64,000 bases of DNA from Tenrec ecaudatus (GCF_050624435.1 NC_134541.1:103474805-103538804), one strand, 5' to 3'. Counted from the first letter of the stretch, positions 38,700 through 49,790 are shown. The notes: generated by a model from the letters alone, not told the origin. Numbers and translations are program-made.

Positions 38700-38830
38700 G
38701 CGAAGGCCCGGTGGTGCAGTGGGTTACACCCTGGGTGCTCAACCACAAGGCCCGCAGTTTGAAACCATCAGCCTCTCTGAGGGAGACAGTTCGGTCTTCA
38801 ACTCTTGGGAAGAATTAACTTCATCGGTTG
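38700..38830 (+). repeat. AfroSINE, 3'-truncated
   Basis: GGCCCGGTGGTGCAGTGGGT, GCCCGCAGTTTGAAACCATC and GGGAGACAGTTCGGTCTTCA follow the SINE order. Confidence 0.78.
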
Positions 38831-39318
38831 ACGACACCCCCGCCCCCCCCCCGACCTTGAATTTGTTCCAGGTGCACGTATTCATCCATGTTCCACACAA
38901 AAAGGTCTTCCCTGGCTTTTAAAATACTGATGGTGGACCTTTCTTACTCGGGATGTTTACATTCATCTTTATGTTGTTATTATTTTATCCTTACCACTTT
39001 ATTTTGTTTCTGTTGGGTTTCCCAGTTTGTGAAGCACGGAACGAGTCGATGCACAGAGATAAGAACTGATGTAGGTTTTATAGGGGATGGAGGGGTCGGG
39101 GTTGGGAAATTGTGAGGCTAAGGGGATTTGGGGAGCAAAGAGTATATTCGAGAGGGGAGAGAGAACATCAGAATTGATTGTGATTACATTACTCATTTAA
39201 ACTTGATTTAACCATGAAGAAAAAGTTGTAAACTGTGGTAATGATTGTATAATTCTTGATATGATTGAAGTATTGAAATCTATGCTGTGTGGATTATGCA
39301 ACAATAAACCTTTAGAAC
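38831..39318 (+). repeat. Unclassified AT-rich repeat
   Basis: It ends with GGTAATGATTGTATAATTCT and CAACAATAAACC, the same kind of terminus as at 2429-2714. No coding capacity is seen. Confidence 0.3.
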
Positions 39319-39404
39319 TGAATTTCAGAACTCCACAGGGGCAATTATACTGTCCTACAGGGTTGCTATGAGCTGAAATCCATTTCACGGCCCGGAGTAC
39401 ACCC

Positions 39405-39570
39405 AAGGAGCCTGGTAGCACAGAGTTTAAGCACTTAGCCCTTAATGGACAGGTCAGGGGCTGGAGCTCACCCGCCACTCCCTGGGGAAAGACCGAGTGG
39501 CTCATGCAGAGACAGACAAACAGTTTTGGCAACTGGGGCTGTCCCACCCAGCCCTGCCTGGTTGCTCTGA
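39405..39570 (+). repeat. AfroSINE
   Basis: CAAGGAGCCTGGTAGCACAG and AATGGACAGGTCAGGGGCTG are the head; a separate SINE 3' piece (GGTTGCTATGAGCTGAAATC) lies just before it at 39330-39395. Confidence 0.65.
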
Positions 39571-39759
39571 GTCTGAATGCATTTGTCTGATGGAGGCTTT
39601 GGGAGGCAAAGGCCTCCAGGCAAGAGTGTGAAGGCCTGGTGGAACCCCACCTAGGAGGGGAGGGCCAGATCCCTCCAGGGCCTGGGAGGCCACATGGATA
39701 AAGGGACTTTCTTTTCAAAGATGAGAATGATCAGTTTGCTGGGACAAGCTTTTTCAAGG

Positions 39760-39890
39760 CCCTTGGAGCCCAGGTGGCGTAGGGGTTATGCTTTGGGCTG
39801 CTAAGCTACAGGGTCAGCCATTTGAAGCCCCCAGCCAGTTGTCAGGAGATCTAGGCGGCTTTCTACTCCCGTGAAGCATTACACTTTTCC
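39760..39890 (+). repeat. AfroSINE, 3'-truncated
   Basis: TTGGAGCCCAGGTGGCGTAG, CTACAGGGTCAGCCATTTGA and TAGGCGGCTTTCTACTCCCG are in SINE order. Confidence 0.8.
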
Positions 39891-39979
39891 TGCGTTTTTG
39901 TTTTTGACAGGCTCTCGAGCAGTTGTGAGGACCGAGGGCAGGGCTGTGTGTGGTTCAGTTGTATGTAGGGGTAGTTAGA

Positions 39980-40140
39980 GAAGCCTGGCAGTGTAGTGGT
40001 TACGAATTGGACTGCTAACCCCAAGGTTCACACCAGCCCTCTCCCTGGGAGAAGGACAGGGCTTTCTGCTCCCGTAAAGAGTCAAGGGGCAGTTCTACCA
40101 GAGCCGGTAGGGTCACTATGAGTCGGTTGGAGAAGACCGG
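39980..40140 (+). repeat. AfroSINE
   Basis: GAGAAGCCTGGCAGTGTAGT, GGACTGCTAACCCCAAGG, CAGGGCTTTCTGCTCCCGTA and GTAGGGTCACTATGAGTCGG are present; the B-box side is shortened. Confidence 0.8.
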
Positions 40141-40194
40141 CCCAGGTCACTTGTCACTACTTCCTGATAAGCTAAAGAAACCTCGTGTTTGCTG

Positions 40195-40330
40195 ACACAT
40201 GTCATAAGAAAACAAACGGAACCTCCACCGAGCCGATTCTGATCCATAGGAACCCAGTGGGACGAAGAAGAGCTGCCCCTGTGGGTTTCTGAGTCAGTAG
40301 ACAGCCCCATGCTTCTACCGTGCATCACCA
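40195..40330 (-). repeat. AfroSINE tail half
   Basis: CCGAGCCGATTCTGATCCAT and GAGCTGCCCCTGTGGGTTTC are reverse SINE tail blocks. Confidence 0.7.
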
Positions 40331-40544
40331 ACTACGCCTGCCACCCTGTGCTATTTTTTTGGGGGGGGGAAGTGCAGAGGTGAAATTGACCTTCCATCAG
40401 TGGTGTTCTGTGCATCCGCCGTGGGAGTGGGACATCTTCTCTTATCTAGTTCTAAAACGTTTCTGGCCCTCCTGAGTAAGCAGTCACGCCCTGCCCTCCC
40501 CTGCCCCTATCAGCGGGCATCCTCCGAGAAACCAGTGGTTTTGA

Positions 40545-40720
40545 AAGGAGCCCCGGCGGCCCAGGGGATGGCACGTTGAGCTGCTGACCCCCAACAAGTC
40601 TGCTTTTCAAACCCACAGCAGAGACATGAGGCTGTCTGCCACAGGGGCAGCCCTGCTCTGTCCTATAGGGTCCGTGTGATGGGTGTCGCTGAGTCTGGAG
40701 TTGACTCCAGGGCAGCAGGT
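40545..40720 (+). repeat. AfroSINE
   Basis: GGAGCCCCGGCGGCCCAGGG, GCTGTCCTATAGGGTCCG-type middle (40652-40672) and GAGTTGACTCCAGGGCAGCA at the tail; a further SINE-like head follows at 40740-40860. Confidence 0.7.
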
Positions 40721-40964
40721 ATGGTGTGGTTTTTGTCTGACCCTGGGGCCCTGAGGGTGCGCCATCTGATGGCGCAAGGTCGAGTGCCCAGCTGCTCACT
40801 GTGAGAGGGCGGCGGTTTGAATCCAATGGGCCAGAAGCTGTGGGAACTGGCTTCCACAGAAAGGCTGCCCCCCTTGGGACCGGGGCTCCTCGTCTAGAAG
40901 AGGAGCCGAGCAGTAAGTAAGATGAGGCAGTGCCAGTCTTTAGTCTGCTCCCGTGAGGCCGCCT

Positions 40965-41190
40965 CTGGGTCAGTGGTGAAGGTGTTGGAGGTGGTGGTGG
41001 GGGGGGGGCGCTACACGTTGGCTACTATCCGCAAGGTAGGCTGTTGGAAACTGCCCCCCCTCCCAACACTGGAGTAAGATGAGGCTTTCTACTCCCCTAG
41101 AGTTAGTCTCAGAACCCCCCCCCCCGTGGGATTGTCTTCCCCTGTCCAGTGGGAGGCTATGCGGCAGAACGGACTCGGTGTCCGTGAGTT
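40965..41190 (+). repeat. AfroSINE with homopolymer expansions
   Basis: CCGCAAGGTAGGCTGTTGGA, AAGATGAGGCTTTCTACTCC and GTGGGAGGCTATGCGGCAGA are SINE blocks. G and C homopolymer runs have grown inside it. Confidence 0.65.
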
Positions 41191-41349
41191 ACCTTGAGCT
41201 GTGATTCATACGCAAGGCTCTGCTCTTTCATCTTCCCCACAAAGTGCTCCCAAGTCCTCTTCGCTTTTTCAAAAAGCAAGTGTGCTTGAGCCCTCTGCGT
41301 GTTGCCGTTTCTCAGATTATGTGCCCAGCAGCCACAGGGAACAAATGCT

Positions 41350-41520
41350 GAAAGGCTACACCTTTCCTGATTCTAAACCACCCAGTGTCCACTTATTCTG
41401 ATCCAACAACCACGTGGCTCCTGGTCTCCGCACAGGCTCTGCGTGAGCACCGTGAGATGCCCGGCAGTTCCCATGTGCACAATGGGAAGATCCGCAGTTT
41501 ACTGTGGCTCACGCCGGGGA
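41350..41520 (-). mobile_element. RTE LINE, reverse transcriptase fragment
   Basis: TCCTGATTCTAAACCACCCA and GCTCTGCGTGAGCACCGTGA match the reverse RTE segment at 23020-23100 (CTGATGCTAAACCAGACAGT, TTCTGCGCGAGCACAATGAA). Confidence 0.55.
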
Positions 41521-41739
41521 TGCCTTTGAATTTTAAGTGCTTATCCTAATGCAGTGGCGAATTCATTTCCAGACCTGGGGGGCCATCCATCTATCTGACC
41601 AGACAGCTGGTCCCTTCTTTTTCCTGTGCTTGAAATGAGCTTGTATGTCACTAAAGACTCCACATTCATTTCCGTTTTTACTTTTCCTTTTCTACCCACT
41701 CAGACCAATATTTAGGCCCAAGAGGTCAGGAATCGGATT

Positions 41740-42700
41740 TTTTTAGTTTTTAAAGAAGTATATTGTACATAGTTACCCTGCTCATACAAATGAAATTGGT
41801 AATAATAATACATTAAATCTCCCATAAATGTGGTTCTTTTAGCCTCTCTCATCCTCCCTCTCCTTGTTCCTGACCTCTTCGTCGTCAAAGTCTTGTCTTT
41901 TGTTGTCAAAACCACGTTTCTTTCTCTTTGTCCTTATAATAATGGGTGTTAGTAAATATTTATCTTTAGAAGACTAAGTTTGCTAAACATAATGCTCCCT
42001 AATTTTAGCCATGTTGAAACGTTGTGTATCCATTCCTGTATAATCGGACTTTTCGGGTTGTTACATGCTTTTGCAATTATGGAAATTACTGCCCTAAACA
42101 CAGGTATACATGTATGTCTGTTCGTGTTCAAGTCAATTTTGGGGGCTATAACTACCCAGCAGAGAGACTGCGGGATCATACTGGCCCCTTTTCTGATGCT
42201 GATTTTTATCTTCTCTACTCTATCCAGGAACCAATGTGATCTGTATCAGCAGTTGGTCATGGTAGATGGGCACCATCTAGTTCTTCTGGTCTCAGGGTCG
42301 TGGAGAGAGGTATTTTGTGTGGCCTTAGCTGTCCCCATGTCTTCTGATTTTCATCATCCGCTATATGAGGCGACACCAAATGGTTGCTCATGAGCTTTTC
42401 AGGTCAGTTGCTACTCACTAAATTAGAATGTACAATATTTTCTTTATGGACGATGTCATGGCCACTGGCATTGGTGGTTACCCCCCACCCACCCACCCTC
42501 ACCGCCAACTGTGGTCTTGAGCCCCCGGGGCCCAGCAACTCATTCCCTCAGGGTGTTTGGTTTTGTCTAAAATAGTTTCATACCTTTTCCCCAGGTATGT
42601 TCCACCCCATTCATGGATATGTTGCCTGCAATCGTTTTTAACCAGCAAAGTTTTATTTGTATGTGACATTATTATCTATTTTCACATTCTATTGGGCCAC
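41740..42700 (-). mobile_element. Old L1 3' fragment
   Basis: GTATCCATTCCTGTATAATC, GTATACATGTATGTCTGTTC and CTACCCAGCAGAGAGACTGC are reverse L1 3' region motifs. The following 350 bp also fit an L1 3' UTR but are too diverged to be sure. Confidence 0.55.
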
Positions 42701-42955
42701 TTTGTTTTGTCTTCTCAAGCTGCCTTTTGAAATTTTCGGTTTGGCCCTTTCACTTCATTTCTGCCGTTCACTTTAGTTACATTCAAGAGCACATTTCCGA
42801 CAGCCACTCTGACCGTCTGTCCTTTTGTGCTGACTTTGTCCTCCTGGCGTCTGATGTCATCCCATAGCTCCTTTAGCCTTAGCCTTTGGTCAACGGTCAC
42901 TAGTGTTCATGGCGTCAAATCTATTTTTGAAATGTTCTTTAAATTTAGGGGGGGA
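42700..42955 (-). mobile_element. RTE LINE fragment
   Basis: TTTGTCTTCTCAAGCTGCCT, TTCATTTCTGCCGTTCACTT and GTCACTAGTGTTCATGGCGT correspond to the RTE stretch also present at 23960-24180. Confidence 0.7.
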
Positions 42956-43009
42956 TATCCTTCGGGGGGGGGGCGTGTGTCTTGCCGTGTGTCTTGCCGT
43001 TGGGCTGAA

Positions 43010-43145
43010 TAGATTCCAGCGGTGCTTTCAGACGAAGATGGACGAGGAAGGCCTGGTGACCTACTTCTGAGACGCAGTCAACGTAAACGCTTTAGGTCAC
43101 AGAGGTTCAACCGCACTGCCTATGAGGACGCCAAGAGCCCGTGCC
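43010..43145 (+). mobile_element. RTE 5' end or related SINE
   Basis: AGACGAAGATGGACGAGGAA, GGCCTGGTGACCTACTTCTG and TCACAGAGGTTCAACCGCAC match the block shared by the RTE 5' region and one AfroSINE type. Confidence 0.55.
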
Positions 43146-43149
43146 AGTG

Positions 43150-43545
43150 CGAAGAAGGCCGCTAACAGCCAGGCTTCTGAAGTTCAAGCTTGGGCTCCTT
43201 TCTGAGCTGCAGGACCTTGAGCTAACTTGGTGCTTTGTGCAGGCTTTTGAGCTTTACGTGAAAGAAGTACGTGAAGATAATGTCCTAGCTCATCCTAGGT
43301 ATGATTTAAGTGAGCATCTAATTTTTTTTGCTCAGATTCTCAAGACTGACAACCCCCCATTGTTCCATATTGTGGGTCTGGCCAAGGGAAGTAGGTATTG
43401 GTTCGACTGTTTATTGTTTTTAATAAAAAACAAAGGAGGGGAAAGCCGCTGGTCACCCAGATCTCATTATCAGCTCTCACTGATCTTTGTGAAACCCCAA
43501 CAACTCCGCGCACCCCCAGCAAGGTGTCCACATGAGTAGTTTCCG
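43150..43545 (+). other. Open frame of unknown origin between RTE pieces
   Basis: A 132-codon frame (43141-43539) includes LLSELQDLELTWCFVQAFEL and YVKEVREDNVLAHPRYDLSE, which reads like a real helical protein rather than random translation. I recognise no domain. It has no start context, no promoter and lies between two RTE fragments, so it is most likely a piece of a retrocopy or of an unrecognised element. Confidence 0.3.
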
Positions 43546-43564
43546 CTCTGTGTTGGAATAGAGA

Positions 43565-43960
43565 GGAGGTGAGTGTCCATGTGCCTGGGCGTTGGTTGTG
43601 GTTAGCTGTCTGGTTTGTGCCGGGATCCATGTGGACCACGGAAAGAATGGTCCCCTGGTCCCGCACCATCTTTGAGATCATTGGTCTGCTCCAGTCCATT
43701 CTTGCAGCCACCGTGTATTTCCAGTGCCCTCCAACCCAGAAGGCGCATCTTCAGCATGATAATATGGTTCAGTATTCTGCGGTGATCCATAAGGTTTTCA
43801 TGGGCGGGGTTTTAGAAGTTGATTACTGGTCTTTCTCCCTAGTCTGTCTTAGCCGAGACACTCCATTGGAACCTGCCCACCATGGGGAACCCTGCTGGCA
43901 TTTGAAATACTGGTGGCATTACTTCCAGCAAACACATAGAAGGACAGTGCTAATTTTAAT
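43565..43960 (-). mobile_element. RTE LINE 5' region or AfroSINE, reverse
   Basis: TCTGCGGTGATCCATAAGGT, CTAGTCTGTCTTAGCCGAGA and ACTGGTGGCATTACTTCCAG are the reverse of the RTE 5' end. Confidence 0.6.
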
Positions 43961-43976
43961 TAACCTGTTGGCTCTT

Positions 43977-44003
43977 TGTGTGTGTGTGTGTGTGTGTGTG
44001 TGT
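43977..44003. repeat. (TG)n microsatellite
   Basis: About 13 TG units directly before the poly(T) start of a minus-strand L1. Confidence 0.92.
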
Positions 44004-45480
44004 TTTTAAAGGTCATTTTATTGGGAGCTCTTATAACTCATAACAATCCATACATCAATTGTATAAAACATATTTGTACATATGTTGCAATCATTTTCTA
44101 AACATTTACTTTCTATTTGAGCCCTTGTTATCAGCTCTTTTTTCCACCTCTCCTCCCTCCCACCTTGATAAGTTATAAATTATTATTTTCTTATCTTACA
44201 CTGACTGCTGTCTCTGTTCCCCCAGTTTCTGTTGTTTCACCCCTAGGGGGGTGTGTGTCAATCATTGTGATTGGTTCCCTTCCTCCACTCCTCTCCCCAC
44301 CTTCCCCCTACCCTCCTGTTATCACTACCCCATTTCTGTTCCTGAGGGGTTTATCTGACATGGATTCCGTGTGTCGTGAGCTCTTATCTGTACCTGTGTA
44401 CATGCTCTGGTATAGCCCACAGTGAAAGGCAGGACTGGGGTCATGATAGTGGGGGGTGAGGAAGCCTCAAGGAACCAGAGGAATACTATGTGTTTCATCA
44501 GTTCTCTACTGCGCCCTGGTTGAGTCATTCCTTCCTTGTGACTTCTGGAAGGGTGTATCCCATTGTCTACAGATGGGTTTGGGGGCTCTGCTCCAGTTCC
44601 CCTCATTCTCATCAATGTTTGTTTATTTGGGATCTTCTGATGCCTGTTGCCTGATCCCATGGACACCTTATGAACGCACAGGCTGGTGTGCTTTGTCCAT
44701 ATGGGCTTGTTGCTTCTCTGCTAGATGGCCGCTAATTTAACTTCAAACCTTTAAGACCCCAGACACTATATATCTTTTGATAGTTGGGCACCATCAGCTT
44801 TTTTCACTACATTTGCTTGTGTAACCATTTTGTCCTCAGTGATCATGCCAGGCAGGTGAGCATCGCATAGCGCCAGGTTGTTAGAACAAAGTGTTCTTGC
44901 ATTGAGGGAAGGCTTTGAGCAGAGGCCCCAAATCAGTCCACTACCTCAATGTATGTCTATATAAATATATATATGCCAATACCTCAATTTTTATGAATAT
45001 ATTTTTCATATGTACACACCTATATTTATACCTCAAGCCATAGCTTTCCTTCCTAGATTTTTCTTGTTTCCTTTTACCTTCCTCCTGTCCCACCATGATG
45101 CTCACCCTTCTTCTACCTCTTAGTAATTCCTTTCACCTAGATTGATGTTACCCTGACACCCCCAGGATATCTACATCCTCCTCGTTGTTGATTTTAATTC
45201 CCTAGTTGTTCCCTTGTCTATGGTGTTGTTTGCTCACAGCTCCTTTTCCCTGCCTGCTTCTCCCCCAAGTCCTTCCAGAATCCTCGGTCCTGTTGCTTTC
45301 TCAGGCTTGCTTCCCATGCCTATCTTACACAGTAGACAAACAAACAATAACAGAGACAAAACAATAGACAAAAACAGACATCAGGCTAGGAGGGGCAGTT
45401 CCCAGAACCCCCCCAGGACTGGTGGGGAGACAGTCATAAAAGTCAGCGGACAGACCTGAAACTATATATGCTTTGTTCAG
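44004..45480 (-). mobile_element. L1 3' UTR, about 1.5 kb
   Basis: It begins TTTTTAAAGGTCATTTTATT and keeps the L1 3' UTR order of the copy at 31506 (TTTAAGACCCCAGACACTAT at 44749, GATAGTTGGGCACCATCAGC). It extends further upstream, to TAGACAAACAAACAATAACA (45334) and beyond. No open reading frame 2 part is reached. An older L1-type 3' piece may follow at 45540-45660. Confidence 0.82.
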
Positions 45481-45724
45481 GTTTTTGGCTTATTTATTTT
45501 TCCCCTTTTTAATTTAAGCTTTTGTTTTCTTTTTGTGTGTGTATTTTAAATAATACTTTATCATGTCTGGGGTGAAAGTTCACACAGCAAATTGGGTTCC
45601 CACTGATCAATTTTGATACAAATTCCTGATGGCAGAACTTCTGAGGCCAGAGTAGCTAAGTTTTCCACTTGTAAGTCTGTAGCCCAGTGCCTGATAGGGA
45701 ACCCACATCAGCAGATGCTGACCG

Positions 45725-45870
45725 GATCAACTCACTGCCACTGAGTCAGTGGTGACCCTATACTATGGACAGGGTGGGACTGCCGCTGGGTGGGTTTCTG
45801 GAACAGTCACTCTGTATGGGAGTTCAAAGCCCCGTCTTTCTCCTTCGAAGCAGCTGGTGGTTTCTAGTTG
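45725..45870 (-). repeat. AfroSINE tail half
   Basis: AACTCACTGCCACTGAGTCA, TGGACAGGGTGGGACTGCCG and AGCAGCTGGTGGTTTC are reverse SINE blocks. Confidence 0.78.
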
Positions 45871-46066
45871 TTTCCGCTCAACACAAAGTCACTTCGCCAT
45901 CAACATCCCTTCTGATCTGATAGCTGCTTATTTACCCTCCTCCAGCTGTGTCCAGCTGCAGGGCCTGGGTTGTGTCTCAGATTGCCTCCAGTCTCAGTTC
46001 CTCTCACGGACCTTGGAGAGGGCAGCATTGGGTTTTAAAAGGTGTTCTTATTGTAAATATATGCAA

Positions 46067-46250
46067 ACAGCCCTGGTGGCGTAGTGGCACATGGTGAGCT
46101 GACAGCAAGGCTCGAAACCATGCTGGTTAAAGAAGGGGATTTCTATCCCCATAGAAAGCTAGTCTCCAAAACTCGGGGACAGTTCTACCCTGTCCTATAG
46201 GGTTGCTATGAGTTGGCATCAACTTGATGGCGGTGATTTTGGTTTATGGT
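46067..46250 (+). repeat. AfroSINE, full length
   Basis: ACAGCCCTGGTGGCGTAGTG, TACCCTGTCCTATAGGGTTG, TATGAGTTGGCATCAACTTG and a TTTTGGTTT tail are well preserved; the B-box side is shortened (AGCAAGGCTCGAAACCATGC). Confidence 0.87.
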
Positions 46251-46264
46251 CAATAAATAAAGAT

Positions 46265-47230
46265 TCCCTGGGTGGGGCACATATAGTTAACAAATAAGCC
46301 CTCAAATACTAGATTGGTGCTTCAAACTCACCCACCTGCACCTCGGAAAAAAGGTCTGCAATCTGCTTCTGAGAGGTCCCAGTCTTGAAAACCCTATAGA
46401 GCTGAAGGTGAACAAGCAACCGTCTAGCTGAGAAGCAACAAAGCCCGCATGGAAGATGCACACCAGCCTGTGTGACCACGAGATGTCGAAGGGATCAGGT
46501 ACCAGGCATCAAAGAACAAAAAATCATATTGTGAATGAGGGGAAGTGCAGATTGGGGATGTCCCTTTACAGAAGGGTCTCAAGGAGGAGATGAGCCAGTC
46601 AGGGGACAGTGTAGCAACGATGAAAATATACAACTTTCCTCTAGTTCTTAATTGCTTCCCTCTTCCCCCTCCCCCTGCAATTATGATCCCAATTCTATCT
46701 TACAAATCCAACTAGAACAGAGGATGTACACTGGTACAGATAGGAATTGGAAACAGGGACTCCAGGACAGATGATCCCTTTAGGACCAGTGGTGAGAGTG
46801 GTGATATCAGACAGTGGAGTGAAGATAGGGGAGAAAGGGGGAACTGATTACAAGGATCCACATATAACCTCCTCCATGGGGGATGGACAACAGAAAATTG
46901 GATGAAGGGAGACATCAGACAGTGTAAGATATGACAAAATAATTTATAAATTATCAAAGGTTCATGAGGGAGGGGGAAGCAGGGAGAGAGGGGGAAAATG
47001 AGGAGCTGATACCAAGGCCTAAAGTAGAAAGCAAATGTTGAGAATGATGAGGGCAACAAATGTACAAATGTGCTCAACACAATGGATGGATGATGGATTG
47101 TGATAAGAGTTGTAGGAGCCCCAATAAAATGATTTTTTTAAAAGAAAGAAACCCCTATAGAGCACAGTTCTACGCTGCACACATGGGGTTGCCATGCATG
47201 GGAATGGACTTGACTGGCAGCCAACACCCA
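46265..47230 (+). repeat. AfroSINE split by a 746-bp L1
   Basis: The left part (GATTGGTGCTTCAAACTCAC, GGTCTGCAATCTGCTTCTGA) ends at CCCTATAGAGC (46402). The right part continues after the L1 with ACAGTTCTACGCTGCACACA and GGAATGGACTTGACTGGCAG. Confidence 0.72.
46403..47148 (+). mobile_element. L1 3' UTR insertion with 15-bp target duplication
   Basis: The insert carries the tenrec-type L1 3' UTR in plus orientation (AACAAGCAACCGTCTAGCTG, GGTGTACACTGGTAC-like at 46725, ATTATCAAAGGTTCATGAGG, GCCCCAATAAAATGATTTTT). The flanks AAAACCCTATAGAGC (46388-46402) and AAACCCCTATAGAGC (47149-47163) are a target duplication with one mismatch. It has an AAAAGAAAG tail. Confidence 0.9.
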
Positions 47231-47239
47231 TGAACTCAT

Positions 47240-47430
47240 GTCATCCAGTGGATTCTGGCTCACGCGCCCCTATTAGAAGAGGGTAGAACTTCCCCTGTGG
47301 GTTTCCAAGACTGTGCCCCTTTAAGGGAGAAGAAAACTTCCTCTTCATCCCATGGAATGGCTAGGTGGCTTTGAACTGCTGGCCCTGTGGTTCGCAGCCC
47401 AACACATAACCACTACTCTGTCAGGGCTCC
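47240..47430 (-). repeat. AfroSINE
   Basis: GTAGAACTTCCCCTGTGGGT, CCCATGGAATGGCTAGGTGG, TTTGAACTGCTGGCCCTGTG and CTACTCTGTCAGGGCTCC are in reverse order. Confidence 0.85.
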
Positions 47431-48520
47431 TTAGGACAAAGATGAGCATGTAAGTATTAAGACACTCCTCATTATTACCATCTCCATATAACATGCTAGT
47501 GACATCCTGTTGCCACACACCGTCACTGCTTTAGATTTTTTCCATCAGCTGTCACAGAAGCTCAGTGTCCCAAGTACCAAGTCCCCCTTCCCCAGCAGTC
47601 CTGCCCTCCCCTGCTGACCACTAATCCACTTTAATCTCCCTTTACTAGCTTCAAGATCTTTCCTGTAAGGGTGCTCATAAAATAGAATTGGGCTCTTATT
47701 TTTCTCTTTTTTTAAAATTTATTTTTCCTTTTTTTTTTCAGCTGGTGGATTGTGAATTCGTTGACCCTTAAAAAAAGGGGGGGTCTTTTCTTTTCATGTC
47801 TTTCTCACACTTCCATGAAATTATTTTAGACCCCGGCCAACACAGTTGCTTCCAGATAGATAAATATTTTGGTTTTCAAGAAAAGGCCAACCTGCTGTTT
47901 GTTTATGCCAAGTCTTGGCCTGGCCCCAGGAGCAGCTAAATATGTTCTGCTCGGAGTAATGATAGGGCAGCCCCTCCCTGCCCTATCCTGGTGCTTACCT
48001 CATCTTACCTAATGACGAGGCAGGTTCTCTGGCAGGGTCCACCTCTCCCTGGTTTTACCCCCCTCTCCTAGGCCCCTGGATTTTGCACCAGTGTGGGGGT
48101 TATGAACCTGAGAATGCCTGCCCAGGTCAGATGGCACCCCTAGGATCTCCCTGCGGAGATCTCATTTGGCACTGCCAGCTTGGGAGGCAGGCGCTCCTCA
48201 GTGGCTGCCGCAGAGCCCTTCCAAACACACCCCTCTGTGTGCACAAAGGGGCCGGCTAGCTGACGCAGGCACGATTCCACGGGGGGAAGAAGGAAACAGG
48301 CTGGTGGAACCTCCTTAACCGGGAAGACACAGCAGCTGTGGCCTCTTAGAATCAAACTCTCCCACCTCCCAGTGGCACGGAGGAAGCTTGTAGCCACAAG
48401 GCTGAGGTGGGAGGAGGCTGGGGGCGTGGCACCTGGCTGGTTCTCTGTGGCAGGCACCCTCCTTCCCACCCTGCAACCCTGCCTCCTCTGACAGCGGCCA
48501 GCAAAACATGAAAACCCGAA
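47431..48520. other. Unique-looking stretch, nothing recognised
   Basis: About 1.1 kb without a recognisable repeat apart from T-rich runs near 47700-47740. It may hold conserved non-coding DNA, which cannot be judged from one sequence. Confidence 0.4.
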
Positions 48521-48524
48521 CCCG

Positions 48525-48680
48525 TGGCAGTCAAGTTGCTGCTCACCCTTGGCGATGCCCTGTGTGGGCCAGAGGCGAACAGCGGCTGGTTTTCTGCAAG
48601 CTGCAAGTTCAGTGCCAGGCCTTTCTTCTGTGGTGCCTCTGGGTGGCCTTTGACCTTTGCAACATTTCAGTGCGAGCCAA
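48525..48680 (-). repeat. Diverged AfroSINE
   Basis: GGCAGTCAAGTTGCTGCTCA, AGTGCCAGGCCTTTCTTCTG and CTCTGGGTGGCCTTTGACC are reverse SINE blocks. Confidence 0.5.
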
Positions 48681-48739
48681 GGGCATCCATGTCACCTAGG
48701 CCCGTGAACAAAAGAAAAAAACAAAAACAAAATCAAGCC

Positions 48740-48925
48740 CTGACTCCAGTGCATTCCGGCAAAAACCCTAACTGGGGTGACATCAGCCTTTCAGTAGGGA
48801 GGAACTTGCTGCCTGACTCTTCCCAGGAGTAGGAAGCCCATCTTGGCCCCGGGGTGGTTTCAGCCTGCAGTGAGCAGTCCCAGGTGCAACCATGATACCT
48901 ACCAGAGCTCCTCGAAGCAATTAAA
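48740..48925 (-). repeat. Diverged AfroSINE
   Basis: ACTCTTCCCAGGAGTAGGAA and GGGGTGGTTTCAGCCTGCAG lie in reverse SINE order, and ACCTACCAGAGCTCC marks the head. Confidence 0.6.
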
Positions 48926-49245
48926 AACCTATTTCTCCACCTCTGGGTTTCAGGTGGGCTCAACTGGGATCTCTGCTTGGGGTCTCCCCAGGGCCAAAGT
49001 CCAGGGCGAGGGGCCCTCGTTTTGGGGTCCTGAAGAAGGGTTGACTTCCCAGCGCGTTCAGCTTCTTAGCCGCATTCAGGCTAAGGTCTTTGCATCCTTG
49101 ACTATTGGCTGGGTGTCCACTCCTAGCTCCCAGAGGCCTTTCAGGAAAGCCCGTCCCTGTGAACCCCTCCCATCTCAAGACTGAAGAATTCCTCTTCCAT
49201 CTTTCTCTTTCCCCATCTGCCACCAGCTTGAGAACTCTCTGCTTT
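48926..49245. other. No recognised feature
   Basis: Unique-looking sequence between SINEs. Confidence 0.4.
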
Positions 49246-49249
49246 AAGA

Positions 49250-49395
49250 AGTTCAGGTCCTAACTGCAAGGTCTCTCCGCAGGTAAAATACGAGACCGCC
49301 CATAAAGATGCAGTGTCAGAAACCCACCAGGGCAGTTTCACCCAGCTCTATAGGGTCACTGTGAGTCGGTATCCATTCACTGGCAGGGTTTTGAA
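49250..49395 (+). repeat. AfroSINE
   Basis: TCCTAACTGCAAGGTCTCTC, GTGTCAGAAACCCACCAGGG and TATAGGGTCACTGTGAGTCG are SINE blocks; the head is lost. Confidence 0.75.
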
Positions 49396-49404
49396 AGCCA
49401 ACAA

Positions 49405-49570
49405 AAGGCCTCCCAGTGGTTGTGAGTTGGGCTACTAACCACAGAGTCAGCAGTTCAAAACCACCAACCACTGCAGGGGAGAAAGAGAGGCTTTCTCAGA
49501 AACCCACAGGGGTTATTGTGCTGTCATATAATTCCTATGAGTTAATAGAATCGGCTGCATGGCATGGAGC
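49405..49570 (+). repeat. AfroSINE
   Basis: GGCCTCCCAGTGGTTGTGAG, GAGTCAGCAGTTCAAAACCA, TCAGAAACCCACAGGGGTTA and GAATCGGCTGCATGGCATGG are present. Confidence 0.82.
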
Positions 49571-49589
49571 TTGCTTTGGGATCGTCATG

Positions 49590-49790
49590 TGCTTGTCGTC
49601 GTTGTGTGCCATCGAGTCACTTCCTACGCTTGGTGACCCGTGAGAGTGAAACCACTGTGGGGTTTCCATGGCGGCAGTGTTTAAGGAAGCAGATTGGCCA
49701 CATCTCAGCCTCAGAGTTCGAACCGCCAACCTTGGGCTGCTAGCAGCTGAGTGCTCAGTGAACTGTCAAACCACGAAGGTTCCTAATCAA
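49590..49790 (-). repeat. AfroSINE
   Basis: GTGTGCCATCGAGTCACTTC, GTGGGGTTTCCATGGCGGCA and AGAGTTCGAACCGCCAACCT (reverse B box) are in order. Confidence 0.8.
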
